Positions 43,985 through 51,825 of a stretch of 64,000 nucleotides of DNA are shown one piece after another. The DNA lies in the NCBI RefSeq assembly GCF_004684345.1, contig NZ_CP038469.1, positions 2,666,001-2,730,000 of the forward strand, given 5' to 3'. A program made the translations under genes and the position numbers. The notes below the pieces were generated by a model. It was not told the origin of the DNA. It saw nothing but the letters and a program-made list of their open reading frames with translations, and did no database searches. This DNA comes from Citrobacter tructae. GTDB taxonomy: Bacteria; Pseudomonadota; Gammaproteobacteria; Enterobacterales; Enterobacteriaceae. Each line of letters begins with the position of its first letter. Within the stretch, counting starts at the first letter, position 1.

Positions 43985-45016
43985 ATGTCTGCTTTTACCC
44001 CGGCAAGTGAAGTCTTGCTGCGTCACAGTGATGATTTCGAACAAAGCCGTATTCTGTTTGCCGGTGATTTGCAGGATGACCTGCCTGCCCATTTCGAAAG
44101 TGCCGCCAACCGCGCACATACCCAACAACTCCACCACTGGCAGGTTTTAAACCGCCAAATGGGTGACAACGTACGCTTTAGCCTCGTTGCAAAAGCCGAA
44201 GACGTCGCCGACAGCGATACGCTGGTCTACTACTGGCCAAAGAATAAGCCGGAAGCCCAGTTCCAACTGATGAATATTCTGTCGCTGCTGCCGGTCGGTA
44301 CCGATATTTTTGTCGTTGGCGAGAACCGTAGCGGCGTACGCAGCGCGGAACAGATGCTGGCCGAATACGCACCGCTGAATAAAATCGATAGCGCACGCCG
44401 CTGTGGTCTTTATCACGGTCGCCTGGAAAAACAGCCGGTCTTTGATGCAGAAAAATACTGGGACGAATACAGCGTCGACAATCTGACCATCAAAACGCTG
44501 CCGGGCGTGTTCAGCCGTGATGGTCTGGATGTCGGTAGCCAACTGCTGCTTTCAACCCTGACGCCGCACACCAAAGGTAAAGTGTTGGATGTCGGCTGCG
44601 GCGCAGGTGTTCTCTCCGTAGCATTAGCCAGCCATTCACCGAAAGTGCGTCTGACCCTGTGCGATGTCAGCGCATCGGCGGTTGAAGCCAGCCGGGCAAC
44701 GCTTGCGGCAAACGGTATTGAAGGTGACGTCTTAGCCAGCAATGTTTTTTCTGACGTGACCGGGCGCTTTGACATGATCATCTCTAATCCACCGTTCCAT
44801 GACGGGATGCAAACCAGCCTCGATGCAGCACAAACGCTCATTCGCGGCGCGGTGCGTCATCTGAATAGCGGCGGTGAACTGCGTATCGTGGCCAACGCCT
44901 TCCTGCCGTACCCGAAAGTACTGGATGAGATGTTTGGCTTCCATGAAGTCATCGCCCAGACCGGTCGTTTTAAGGTGTATCGCACGGTATTGACACGCCA
45001 GGCGAAGAAAGCCTGA
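43985..45016 (+). CDS. rsmC: 16S rRNA m2G1207 methyltransferase RsmC
   Basis: This 343-residue enzyme methylates guanine 1207 of 16S rRNA in the 30S subunit. The N-terminal half is a degenerate methyltransferase domain. The C-terminal half carries the SAM motif VLDVGCGAGVLS (about 200-211) and the catalytic NPPF in ISNPPFHDG (about 266-274). A GAGGAG ribosome-binding site lies at normal spacing. It is divergent from holD, with a terminator before the tRNA array. Confidence 0.97.
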   Translation: MSAFTPASEVLLRHSDDFEQSRILFAGDLQDDLPAHFESAANRAHTQQLHHWQVLNRQMGDNVRFSLVAKAEDVADSDTLVYYWPKNKPEAQFQLMNILSLLPVGTDIFVVGENRSGVRSAEQMLAEYAPLNKIDSARRCGLYHGRLEKQPVFDAEKYWDEYSVDNLTIKTLPGVFSRDGLDVGSQLLLSTLTPHTKGKVLDVGCGAGVLSVALASHSPKVRLTLCDVSASAVEASRATLAANGIEGDVLASNVFSDVTGRFDMIISNPPFHDGMQTSLDAAQTLIRGAVRHLNSGGELRIVANAFLPYPKVLDEMFGFHEVIAQTGRFKVYRTVLTRQAKKA

Positions 45017-45028
45017 CGGGAATCAATC

Positions 45029-45052
45029 ACGGCCATGCACATGGCCGTTTTT
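45029..45052 (+). terminator. Intrinsic terminator of rsmC
   Basis: ACGGCCATG and CATGGCCGT form a 9-bp stem with a 2-nt loop, followed by TTTT. It lies 12 bp after the rsmC stop and separates rsmC from the tRNA promoter. Confidence 0.85.
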
Positions 45053-45084
45053 GCACCAATCGGCCCGGACTGCACAATTAACTA

Positions 45085-45112
45085 TTGACGAAAAGCTGAA
45101 AACCACTAGAAT
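45085..45112 (+). promoter_or_regulatory. Promoter of the leu tRNA array
   Basis: TTGACG (45085-45090) and TAGAAT (45107-45112) are separated by 16 bp and followed by a GC-rich discriminator GCGCCTCC, the pattern of growth-rate and stringently controlled tRNA promoters. The first tRNA starts 42 bp downstream. Confidence 0.85.
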
Positions 45113-45153
45113 GCGCCTCCGTGGTAACGATACTTTTTGAGTGTCGATGGTAT

Positions 45154-45240
45154 GCGAAGGTGGCGGAATTGGTAGACGCGCTAGCTTCAGGTGTTAGTGT
45201 CCTTACGGACGTGGGGGTTCAAGTCCCCCCCCTCGCACCA
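45154..45240 (+). tRNA. leuQ: tRNA-Leu(CAG), copy 1
   Basis: An 87-nt class II tRNA with encoded CCA. Anticodon CAG is at 45188-45190, in a 7-nt loop on a 5-bp stem. The variable arm has a GTCC/GGAC stem with a TTAC loop. It matches the E. coli leuQPV sequence as recalled, including the A-C mismatch in the acceptor stem. Confidence 0.97.
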
Positions 45241-45269
45241 TAATCCACGTTTGATATTGCTCGCACTGG

Positions 45270-45355
45270 GCGAAGGTGGCGGAATTGGTAGACGCGCTAG
45301 CTTCAGGTGTTAGTGTCCTTAGGATGTGGGGGTTCGAGTCCCCCCCCTCGCACCA
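45270..45355 (+). tRNA. leuP: tRNA-Leu(CAG), copy 2 (variant)
   Basis: An 86-nt class II tRNA, anticodon CAG at 45304-45306. It is identical to copy 1 except that the variable arm is shorter (GTCC-TTA-GGAT, with a G-U closing pair) and the T-loop has TTCGAG in place of TTCAAG. It lies 29 bp after copy 1. Confidence 0.96.
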
Positions 45356-45388
45356 ACGAGGCGATATCAAAAATAGTAAGATAACTGT

Positions 45389-45474
45389 GCGAAGGTGGCG
45401 GAATTGGTAGACGCGCTAGCTTCAGGTGTTAGTGTCCTTAGGATGTGGGGGTTCGAGTCCCCCCCCTCGCACCA
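45389..45474 (+). tRNA. leuV: tRNA-Leu(CAG), copy 3 (variant)
   Basis: An 86-nt tRNA identical to copy 2, with anticodon CAG at 45423-45425 and the same shortened variable arm and G in the T-loop. It lies 33 bp after copy 2. No clear hairpin terminator follows; the next bases are T-rich. Confidence 0.96.
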
Positions 45475-45513
45475 ATTATCTTATTTTCCTCTCGATTTTC
45501 TTTCCTGTTTTGC

Positions 45514-45750
45514 TCATCCCTGATTCCAGTTCATCATCATCAAAACCACACCACCGATCAGCGCTGCACATGAAGGCAATAAAACAAAATGCCGTAAACG
45601 CTTGTGGTACAGCATGAGTGAAGTTAACAGTAATCCTAATACAATCATCGCCTTCCATGCGTAAACTGACAGGTCAGCAAAAGCCAGACCCGCAATGAAT
45701 ATCCCCGGCAGCAGCACACCCCATCCACTGCCCAGCGCACGTTGCAACAT
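45514..45750 (-). CDS. DUF1435-type small membrane protein
   Basis: This 78-residue protein begins MLQRALGSGWGVLLPGIF and has three or four hydrophobic helices with a short polar YHKRLRH turn, ending MNWNQG. It looks like the DUF1435 family of enterobacterial membrane proteins; function is unknown. The frame stays open to 45996, but the upstream residues are cysteine-rich, AT-encoded and non-conserved looking, and an AGGTGA ribosome-binding site precedes 45750. It is convergent with the tRNA array. Confidence 0.7.
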   Translation of the reverse strand: MLQRALGSGWGVLLPGIFIAGLAFADLSVYAWKAMIVLGLLLTSLMLYHKRLRHFVLLPSCAALIGGVVLMMMNWNQG

Positions 45751-46005
45751 GGTTTCACCTACAGTATCGATAATGATAACCAATATCATATGGTATATTT
45801 TCTCATTTGTCAGCCATGAAGGGCTATCAATTATATGAGTTTTACTTAACGATTGATGACATGAATAATTGAAGGTGATAAATTGCTCGGCGGTTAGCTT
45901 ATCAACAAAAAAACAATAATGATCTGGGGGGAATAATTTTCCGCACGTTATTTTTCCTTTACAAACACACCTTCGCATATTGCAGATAAATAACAATATT
46001 TACCT

Positions 46006-47070
46006 ATGACAGTACAATCCTGGCGAACTCTGCGCACCAAAAAATACCAACTCTCTTTACGATTGTTTCTGCTACTCAACGCAGTTTCCGCGTTGTTCAC
46101 GCTTTTTTTCCCGCTTTTTTCCGTCAAAGCCTTATCAGTGCCGACATTGCTGATCCTTGTGATGAGTACGTTGTTGCTGATATGGCATGGGAAATATACG
46201 GATAAAAGAATTAATCTTCCTTTTATTTCAATCGTTTTTGGCTTGTTATGGGCATTGCATATTTTCCTGAAATTTAACGCGCTAGGTCATAATGATTATT
46301 ATTTTCTGTTAATAGCACTTCTCAGCGTGCTGTTTATTGGTTCTATCGCTTTTGCCAATAATATCATCGCCTTTACCCTCCATTCACTCCCCTCAGTTGC
46401 CGTGTGCTTGTGGCTGAATGGCAGTGAACATGGGCTGCGAGTGATCTATTTCATGGCGCTACCGATGGCTGGGATCGCCATTCAACATGTAATACAAAAG
46501 CGCTACGACGGTTTTGCTCAGCAACTGATGTACAAACTTTTAGAGGAGCGAGAAACGCTGAACGGTCTCAGTATGCTTGATCCGCTAACTGGTCTGTATA
46601 ACCGCCGGGGGCTGCAACATCGACTTGATACGCTGCTGGCCCTGAGCAACGCCAAGCATTACGTGGTGCTACTGGATATCGATCATTTCAAAGCCTATAA
46701 CGACCATTACGGACACATGATGGGCGATCAGGCGCTGATTCGCGTTTCCGCCGCCATTCGAGATTCCGTGCGTTCGCGGGATGTTGTGGCACGCTTTGGC
46801 GGTGAGGAGTTTATGGTTTTACTGACGGCAGTCGACCCGCAGCAAGCTCAGGCCGCCGCCGAACGTATTCGTCAGAAAGTCTACGATCTTAAAATTCCCC
46901 ACATGTTTAATGAAAACGTCGCAACCAACGTGACCGTCAGTATCGGCATTGCTCCGTTGGTGGATCAGGATATTGATGCCGCAATCAGCAAAGCGGATAA
47001 AGCCCTTTACGAAGCCAAAAATCAGGGGCGCAATAACACGCTGGTCAGTGAAGATCTGCTGATAAGTTAA
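46006..47070 (+). CDS. Membrane diguanylate cyclase (GGDEF), STM4551-like
   Basis: This 354-residue protein has five or six N-terminal helices (about 15-170) and a C-terminal GGDEF domain (about 190-350). The active motif is RFGGEEF (about 263-269), with a product-inhibition site RSRD placed five residues before GGEEF. LDPLTGLYNRRGL starts the domain. It should make cyclic-di-GMP. Position next to the leu tRNAs resembles Salmonella STM4551. Its N-terminal coding part is AT-rich and without a clear ribosome-binding site. K-12 has no such gene here. Confidence 0.88.
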   Translation: MTVQSWRTLRTKKYQLSLRLFLLLNAVSALFTLFFPLFSVKALSVPTLLILVMSTLLLIWHGKYTDKRINLPFISIVFGLLWALHIFLKFNALGHNDYYFLLIALLSVLFIGSIAFANNIIAFTLHSLPSVAVCLWLNGSEHGLRVIYFMALPMAGIAIQHVIQKRYDGFAQQLMYKLLEERETLNGLSMLDPLTGLYNRRGLQHRLDTLLALSNAKHYVVLLDIDHFKAYNDHYGHMMGDQALIRVSAAIRDSVRSRDVVARFGGEEFMVLLTAVDPQQAQAAAERIRQKVYDLKIPHMFNENVATNVTVSIGIAPLVDQDIDAAISKADKALYEAKNQGRNNTLVSEDLLIS

Positions 47071-47148
47071 CCCCTGACTACGTAATCTGTGCGCTGTCGC
47101 CCGACACCACGACAAAAATCTTGCCATCGCAGGCCTTCGCTTATAGGA

Positions 47149-47167
47149 TTAGAAATCATTATCATTT
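47149..47167 (+). promoter_or_regulatory. Fur box ahead of fhuF
   Basis: ATTAGAAATCATTATCATT (47149-47167) matches the Fur box GATAAT-GATAAT-C-ATTATC in about 13-14 positions, with an AATCATTATC core. It lies 23 bp before fhuF, where Fur with iron would block transcription. Confidence 0.8.
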
Positions 47168-47189
47168 AGATTAACATCCTTATATAACC

Positions 47190-47978
47190 ATGGTTTATCG
47201 TTCCGCACCGATTGTTGAAGATGTCATCTGGCGCAGTCACCTCCCCCCGGAGATGCCTTCGCTGGCCGATTCTGTGCGCGCGACCATCGCCCAAACCCGT
47301 GAGCACCTGCTGGATTTTATTCGTCTTGATGAGACGCCTCCACAAGGTGCCATGACGTTGCATGAATGGACCCAATCCACAACGCTGAGCTCACTCCTCG
47401 CGGTCTATTCCGATCATATATATCGCAACCAGCCCACGTTACCCCGTGAAAACAAACCGCTGATTTCACTCTGGGCACAATGGTATATCGGCCTGATGAT
47501 GCCCCCGCTGATGGTGGCGCTGCTGACACAAAAAGATGCCATTGACGTTGCACCAGAGCATATGCACGTCGAGTTTCACGAAACGGGCCGGGCAGCATGC
47601 TTCTGGATAAACGTTCATCAAGATATGCAGACCACCGCCCGTTCTCCCCAACAGCGGATGGAAACGCTGATTCTTTCTGCGCTGACGCCAGTCGTCCGGG
47701 CCCTGGAGGCGACGGGCGAAATCAACGCTAAGCTTATCTGGAGCAACACCGGATACTTAATTCACTGGTATTTGACAGAGATGAAGCCATTACTGGGTGA
47801 TGAACTGCTTGCGGCACTACGCCAGGTCTGTTTCTTTGAGAAGCAGCTCTTCTGCGGCGAGGATAATCCACTATGGCGCACAGTGGTTCCGCGTGATGGG
47901 CTATTAGTTCGCAGAACCTGCTGCCAGCGCTATCGTCTACCAGATGTCCAACAATGCGGCGACTGCACGCTGAAATAA
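47190..47978 (+). CDS. fhuF: Ferric siderophore reductase FhuF
   Basis: This 262-residue cytoplasmic 2Fe-2S protein reduces ferric iron in hydroxamate siderophores such as ferrioxamine and ferrichrome. The unusual cluster motif C-C-x10-C-x2-C is present at the C-terminus (TCCQRYRLPDVQQCGDC). The middle HMHVEFHETGRAACFW segment matches E. coli. It is preceded by a Fur box, so low iron should induce it. Confidence 0.96.
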   Translation: MVYRSAPIVEDVIWRSHLPPEMPSLADSVRATIAQTREHLLDFIRLDETPPQGAMTLHEWTQSTTLSSLLAVYSDHIYRNQPTLPRENKPLISLWAQWYIGLMMPPLMVALLTQKDAIDVAPEHMHVEFHETGRAACFWINVHQDMQTTARSPQQRMETLILSALTPVVRALEATGEINAKLIWSNTGYLIHWYLTEMKPLLGDELLAALRQVCFFEKQLFCGEDNPLWRTVVPRDGLLVRRTCCQRYRLPDVQQCGDCTLK

Positions 47979-48135
47979 GCGCGAAGCCTCCCCCCCTCTC
48001 TGCCCGCTTTAAACGTCCTGCTGATGTTGCGATGTTGTAACAATAAAATATTTACAGCGACGCTTCCTCTGTGACAAATTACGCCATGCGGTTTTCTGCT
48101 GTGCAGGACTGCTTGTACGCGATCGGGAGAGAAGA

Positions 48136-48594
48136 ATGAGTTTGCAATCAGTACGGCAATTTTTAGCGGAACATGCCCCAGATATTGAAATCATCGAACT
48201 GGATCAAAGCACGGCAACTGTCGATCTGGCAGCGAAAGCCCATAACGTCGAGCCTGGTCAGATCGCTAAAACGCTTTCTCTAAAGGTGAAAAACGACATT
48301 ATCCTGGTTGTCGCCAAAGGAGATGCACGTCTGGATAATAAGAAGCTAAAAAGTACGTTTGGCGCGAAAGCACGCATGCTGAGCAGTGATGAAGTTGTCA
48401 ATGCAACGGGTCATCCCGTTGGTGGCGTCTGTCCTTTTGGGCTGGAAACGCCACTTTCGGTATACTGCGACATCTCTCTGAAGCACTACGCTGAAGTGCT
48501 TCCCGCTGCAGGGGCTACGCACAGTGCGGTTCGTATCACGCCGGACAGAATGGCGGAACTCACTTCCGCCACCTGGGTCGATGTGTGTCAGTGA
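48136..48594 (+). CDS. YbaK/EbsC-type aminoacyl-tRNA deacylase-like protein
   Basis: This 152-residue protein has the YbaK/ProRS-INS editing domain fold. ARLDNKKL supplies the conserved lysine-rich segment, and GHPVGGVCPFGLE (about 95-107) is the characteristic GxxxGGxxPFG loop. Such proteins hydrolyse mischarged tRNAs such as Cys-tRNA(Pro) or Ala-tRNA(Pro); the exact substrate is not shown. GGAGAG precedes the start. It looks like a Salmonella-type neighbour of fhuF that K-12 lacks here. Confidence 0.82.
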   Translation: MSLQSVRQFLAEHAPDIEIIELDQSTATVDLAAKAHNVEPGQIAKTLSLKVKNDIILVVAKGDARLDNKKLKSTFGAKARMLSSDEVVNATGHPVGGVCPFGLETPLSVYCDISLKHYAEVLPAAGATHSAVRITPDRMAELTSATWVDVCQ

Positions 48595-48640
48595 TAAATT
48601 CTTACCCCGAATCCGGCCCACACCACGTAAATAATGCACG

Positions 48641-49318
48641 TTATGGAACCGCATGGAGAAATGGCGTTGATTCCCCGGCACGCAGATACAGCAGAATATC
48701 AGCAGCATCCAACAATCCAGCGTCGGAGTTCACACCCAGTTTAGACATCACGTTAAATTTATGCGCCCGAATGGTTTTAATATTCCGTTCAAGCTGAATG
48801 GCGATCTGCGGCATCGAGTATCCATTCGACATAAAACGCAGTATTTCGCGTTCTGTGGGGCTTAACATACGATTTTGATTAATAAACCAGAGGTTTTTTG
48901 TACTTTCTGTTCCCTGGCCAACGCAATCCAGGGCTGTGAGTAATCCATCCTGTAAAACATCTAATGACGATGCTTTGCTGATGACACCGTCCAGTGGTAG
49001 CGGAGAAAGAGAGCTAATTAAACGAACTTCAGCATCATCATCGGCGATAACCACACGCCGGATGCGCGGGTAATTGACCGCAAGATCAGTCAGGTAGACC
49101 AGTCCTGCTCGACGGTCAGCTCTTAATGCAGAAAGTGAAAAAATGACCGCAGAAAAAGACGTTTTTAACATTTCCTGGCTAAAGGCTGGTTGATTAGAAA
49201 ACTGATAAAGTTTATATGGGCTATTTGGCATGGTATTAAATAAACTCTTAATACCGACACGACTCATCGCACATTTTTCTACCAGTGCGACATTTCTTTT
49301 ACTACTTCTGCTTTCCAT
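48641..49318 (-). CDS. bglJ: LuxR-family regulator BglJ
   Basis: This 225-residue regulator carries a C-terminal LuxR helix-turn-helix (about 155-215: LSPTEREILRFMSNGYSMPQIA, then RNIKTIRAHKFNVMSKLG). The N-terminal half is a degenerate receiver-like domain. In E. coli BglJ pairs with RcsB to relieve H-NS silencing of bgl and other loci. The ATG at 49318 gives the E. coli length and overlaps yjjQ by 40 bp; the frame stays open to 49384. Confidence 0.88.
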   Translation of the reverse strand: MESRSSKRNVALVEKCAMSRVGIKSLFNTMPNSPYKLYQFSNQPAFSQEMLKTSFSAVIFSLSALRADRRAGLVYLTDLAVNYPRIRRVVIADDDAEVRLISSLSPLPLDGVISKASSLDVLQDGLLTALDCVGQGTESTKNLWFINQNRMLSPTEREILRFMSNGYSMPQIAIQLERNIKTIRAHKFNVMSKLGVNSDAGLLDAADILLYLRAGESTPFLHAVP

Positions 49319-50004
49319 TCCGTGGTTTCTCCATAAACTGAAGGTAAATTCAGTTCTCGTGCTCCTTGAGAACTGTTTATCCAAGCATACATTTCTGCGT
49401 TGCTATGGACAGACAAGCGACGCATCGCGCTATTTTTCTGAGCGCTGATTGTTTTATTACTTTTCTTCAGTAACATCGCAATCTGGTTAATTCCCCAGCC
49501 TTTTCCCAATAGCCGTAACACTTTTCTTTCAGAAAGCGTGAGAACAATTGACCGTGCGCTATGCTCCAGCATTTCAGATGCTATTGGCGGAGAGAGCAGC
49601 GTCTTGCTGATTCTCTCCGCGCGAGTATTCCCCGCATGAATAACATTCACTAAACTTTCAATCGATTCCGCATCAGATAACAATGAACTAACAGGGCACA
49701 TGAGCAATTCAACGGCCAGAGGATAAAACAGGCGTGAAACGAGAAAAACCCAGTGGATATCGCGGTATTGAGACAATAAAGAATAGTATTGTTCGCAGAT
49801 TGAACGCGGGTTAGTACACTCCCCGGTTAAATCGGCAATCACCAGATCAGAGCAGCGCAACTGCAGCAAAGTAAGCTCTTCTACGGAGCGGCAGTAGGTC
49901 AGTTCATAATCGGAGAACTGCCCTTTCATCACGCCTTTAAGCCCAGTTTGTATGATTGGTAATTTACTAATGATAATTGCGTTCTTGCAGCGTCCTGGCA
50001 ACAT
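49279..50004 (-). CDS. yjjQ: LuxR-family regulator YjjQ
   Basis: This 241-residue protein has an N-terminal receiver-like half (with CRSVEELTLLQLRCSDLVIADL) and a C-terminal LuxR helix-turn-helix (about 150-210: LTLSERKVLRLLGKGWGINQIA, then KSNKTISAQKNSAMRRL). In E. coli YjjQ represses flagellar, capsule and virulence genes and is H-NS silenced. It leads yjjQ-bglJ, overlapping bglJ by 40 bp. The region upstream is strongly AT-rich, as expected for an H-NS target. Confidence 0.93.
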   Translation of the reverse strand: MLPGRCKNAIIISKLPIIQTGLKGVMKGQFSDYELTYCRSVEELTLLQLRCSDLVIADLTGECTNPRSICEQYYSLLSQYRDIHWVFLVSRLFYPLAVELLMCPVSSLLSDAESIESLVNVIHAGNTRAERISKTLLSPPIASEMLEHSARSIVLTLSERKVLRLLGKGWGINQIAMLLKKSNKTISAQKNSAMRRLSVHSNAEMYAWINSSQGARELNLPSVYGETTEWKAEVVKEMSHW

Positions 50005-50215
50005 AATCCCTCCATATTCACACGTCTTTAATCTTGCTCACCTGAATATCATCTACGAATAATAAAAAATTAATAAGGTGGCAGGCAAAAAGATAGATAG
50101 CATGAATTATTTATCTTTGGTTTTACTTTAAATATATGTAAAAGTGATGAAACTACAATCCTAATAGCATCACACTATAAAACCATTTTAACACACTCGC
50201 TTAAAAGAATATTAA

Positions 50216-50244
50216 TTGTACAATTAAAATAACTACATTAATTT
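50216..50244 (+). promoter_or_regulatory. Candidate sigma-70 promoter ahead of the yjjP leader
   Basis: TTGTAC (50216-50221) and TAATTT (50239-50244) are spaced by exactly 17 bp in an AT-rich stretch. A transcript from here would start near 50251 and run through the leader hairpin to yjjP. Confidence 0.4.
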
Positions 50245-50286
50245 ATTAGTATTGCTTACGTAATCGCTAAGCAGATGAATAACCAC

Positions 50287-50360
50287 AGCGGGGAAGTTAA
50301 CCCTTTAGCCGAGAAAACAGAGCCGTACATCGGTCAAACTTACCGCTCTGTCTCTTTTTT
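50287..50360 (+). ncRNA. Candidate attenuator/riboswitch-type leader of yjjPB or small RNA
   Basis: CAGAGCCGTA (50318-50327) and TACCGCTCTG (50341-50350) pair with one C-C mismatch and are followed by TCTCTTTTTT, an intrinsic-terminator pattern in plus orientation. Upstream AGCGGGGAAGTT (50287-50298) can pair with AACTTACCGCT (50337-50347) over ten base pairs with a small internal loop, which would break the terminator. These alternatives are seen in the sequence; regulation and any ligand are inference. No gene ends just upstream that this hairpin could serve. Confidence 0.5.
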
Positions 50361-50461
50361 CAACATAAAGATTGATCTTAGCCCGAGCCAACGGGATCAT
50401 GCTTCATGATAAAAAGAAGACAGTCGTCATTCAGAGAGTATCTTTTCAGTCAGAGCGAGCC

Positions 50462-51238
50462 ATGCAAACAGAGCAGTCGTCACAGCGAACGGTTACACGG
50501 TTATGTATACAGTGCGGACTTTTTTTACTGCAACACGGGGCGGAAAGCGCTCTGGTTGACGAACTCTCCACCCGCCTCGGTCTGGCACTTGGCATGGACA
50601 GCGTAGAAAGCGCGATCTCCTCTAACGCCATCGTCCTGACCACCATTAAAGACGGGCAATGCCTGACATCGACTCGAAAAAATCACGATCGCGGCATTAA
50701 TATGCACGTTGTGACCGAAGTTCAGCATATCGTTATTTTGGCCGAGCACAAGTTGCTGGATATTAAAGGCGTTGAGAAGCGCTTTAGCCAGATTAAGCCG
50801 CTGCGCTATCCAAGATGGCTGGTTGCCTTCATGGTCGGTTTGTCCTGCGCCTGTTTTTGTAAGCTCAATAAGGGGGGCTGGGATGGCGCGGTAATCACCT
50901 TTTTCGCCAGCATGGTCGCTATGTATATCCGCCAGATTCTGGCCTCCCGGCATTTGCATCCGCAAATCAACTTCTGTATCACCGCCTTTGTAGCTACAAC
51001 AATTTCTGGTCTGCTGCTGACTCTGCCAACGTTTAATCACACCCCTACCGTAGCCATGGCGGCCAGCGTACTGCTGCTGGTTCCGGGTTTTCCGTTGATC
51101 AATTCAGTCGCAGATATGTTTAAGGGTCACATCAACACGGGTCTTGCGCGCTGGGCCATTGCCAGTCTGCTGACGTTAGCGACCTGCATTGGCGTAGTAA
51201 TGTCGATGACCCTGTGGGGACTTCGCGGATGGGCATAA
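50462..51238 (+). CDS. yjjP: YjjP, large subunit of the YjjPB succinate exporter
   Basis: This 258-residue protein is of the ThrE family. The N-terminal cytoplasmic domain (about 1-115) has AESALVDELS and TEVQHIVILAEHKLL; four or five helices follow, including RYPRWLVAFMVGLSCACFCKL. With YjjB it forms a split ThrE-type exporter, which in E. coli exports succinate under anaerobic conditions. The ATG at 50462 gives the family length; the frame opens earlier. It overlaps yjjB by 10 bp. Confidence 0.93.
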   Translation: MQTEQSSQRTVTRLCIQCGLFLLQHGAESALVDELSTRLGLALGMDSVESAISSNAIVLTTIKDGQCLTSTRKNHDRGINMHVVTEVQHIVILAEHKLLDIKGVEKRFSQIKPLRYPRWLVAFMVGLSCACFCKLNKGGWDGAVITFFASMVAMYIRQILASRHLHPQINFCITAFVATTISGLLLTLPTFNHTPTVAMAASVLLLVPGFPLINSVADMFKGHINTGLARWAIASLLTLATCIGVVMSMTLWGLRGWA

Positions 51239-51702
51239 TCGATTTCATTTTGGCACTCATGCAGGACATGATCCTCTCGGCGATCCCCGCCGTAGGCTTT
51301 GCCATGGTATTTAACGTACCGCATCGGGCACTCCCCTGGTGTGCGTTACTCGGCGCACTCGGGCATGGTTCACGAATGGCCATGATGACCGCAGGATTCA
51401 ACATTGAATGGTCAACCTTTATGGCTTCCCTGTTGGTTGGCTGCATCGGGATCCAGTGGTCGCGCTGGTATCTGGCGCATCCGAAAGTCTTCACCGTCGC
51501 GGCGGTGATCCCCATGTTTCCAGGAATTTCCGCCTACACCGCGATGATATCTGCTGTAAAAATCGGTCATTTCGGCTATAGCGAGGAACTGATGATTACT
51601 CTGCTGACTAACTTTCTGAAAGCCTCATCGATTGTGGGCGCACTGTCCATCGGGCTTTCCGTGCCGGGGTTATGGCTGTATCGCAAACGCCCGCGCGTGT
51701 GA
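51229..51702 (+). CDS. yjjB: YjjB, small subunit of the YjjPB succinate exporter
   Basis: This 157-residue membrane protein has four or five helices and the ThrE C-terminal motif VIPMFPGISAYTAM (about 95-108). It overlaps yjjP by 10 bp, so the pair are made together and probably assemble into one transporter. The GTG at 51214 would add five residues; I chose the ATG at 51229 that matches E. coli. dnaT follows after about 120 bp. Confidence 0.93.
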   Translation: MGIIDFILALMQDMILSAIPAVGFAMVFNVPHRALPWCALLGALGHGSRMAMMTAGFNIEWSTFMASLLVGCIGIQWSRWYLAHPKVFTVAAVIPMFPGISAYTAMISAVKIGHFGYSEELMITLLTNFLKASSIVGALSIGLSVPGLWLYRKRPRV

Positions 51703-51825
51703 CGATTCACCTGACAAATTCCGAGCAGATAGAGGTAATCGTCCTCATCCTGCTGCTCTCCTTCTTCTCTGTGTTACTATAAAAGCAGTCTCCTTCTCGG
51801 TTGTTGTTCAATATTGAGAAACAAT

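Larger units (their letters stand above)
50005..50461. other. AT-rich intergenic region between yjjQ and yjjP, with a structured leader
   Basis: About 450 bp between divergent yjjQ and yjjP. The part near yjjQ is very AT-rich and fits an H-NS-silenced promoter. The part near yjjP holds a candidate promoter, a terminator-like hairpin and a candidate antiterminator (50216-50360, separate entries). An ATG at 50275 opens a 44-codon frame to TGA at 50409 across the hairpin; this could be chance. A 6-bp inverted repeat ATCATG-CTT-CATGAT lies at 50396-50410. Confidence 0.6.

Noticed and set aside
45154..45474. Direct repeats of about 86 bp that could look like a CRISPR-like array
   Set aside because: They are complete tRNA-Leu genes with encoded CCA and 29-33 bp spacers.
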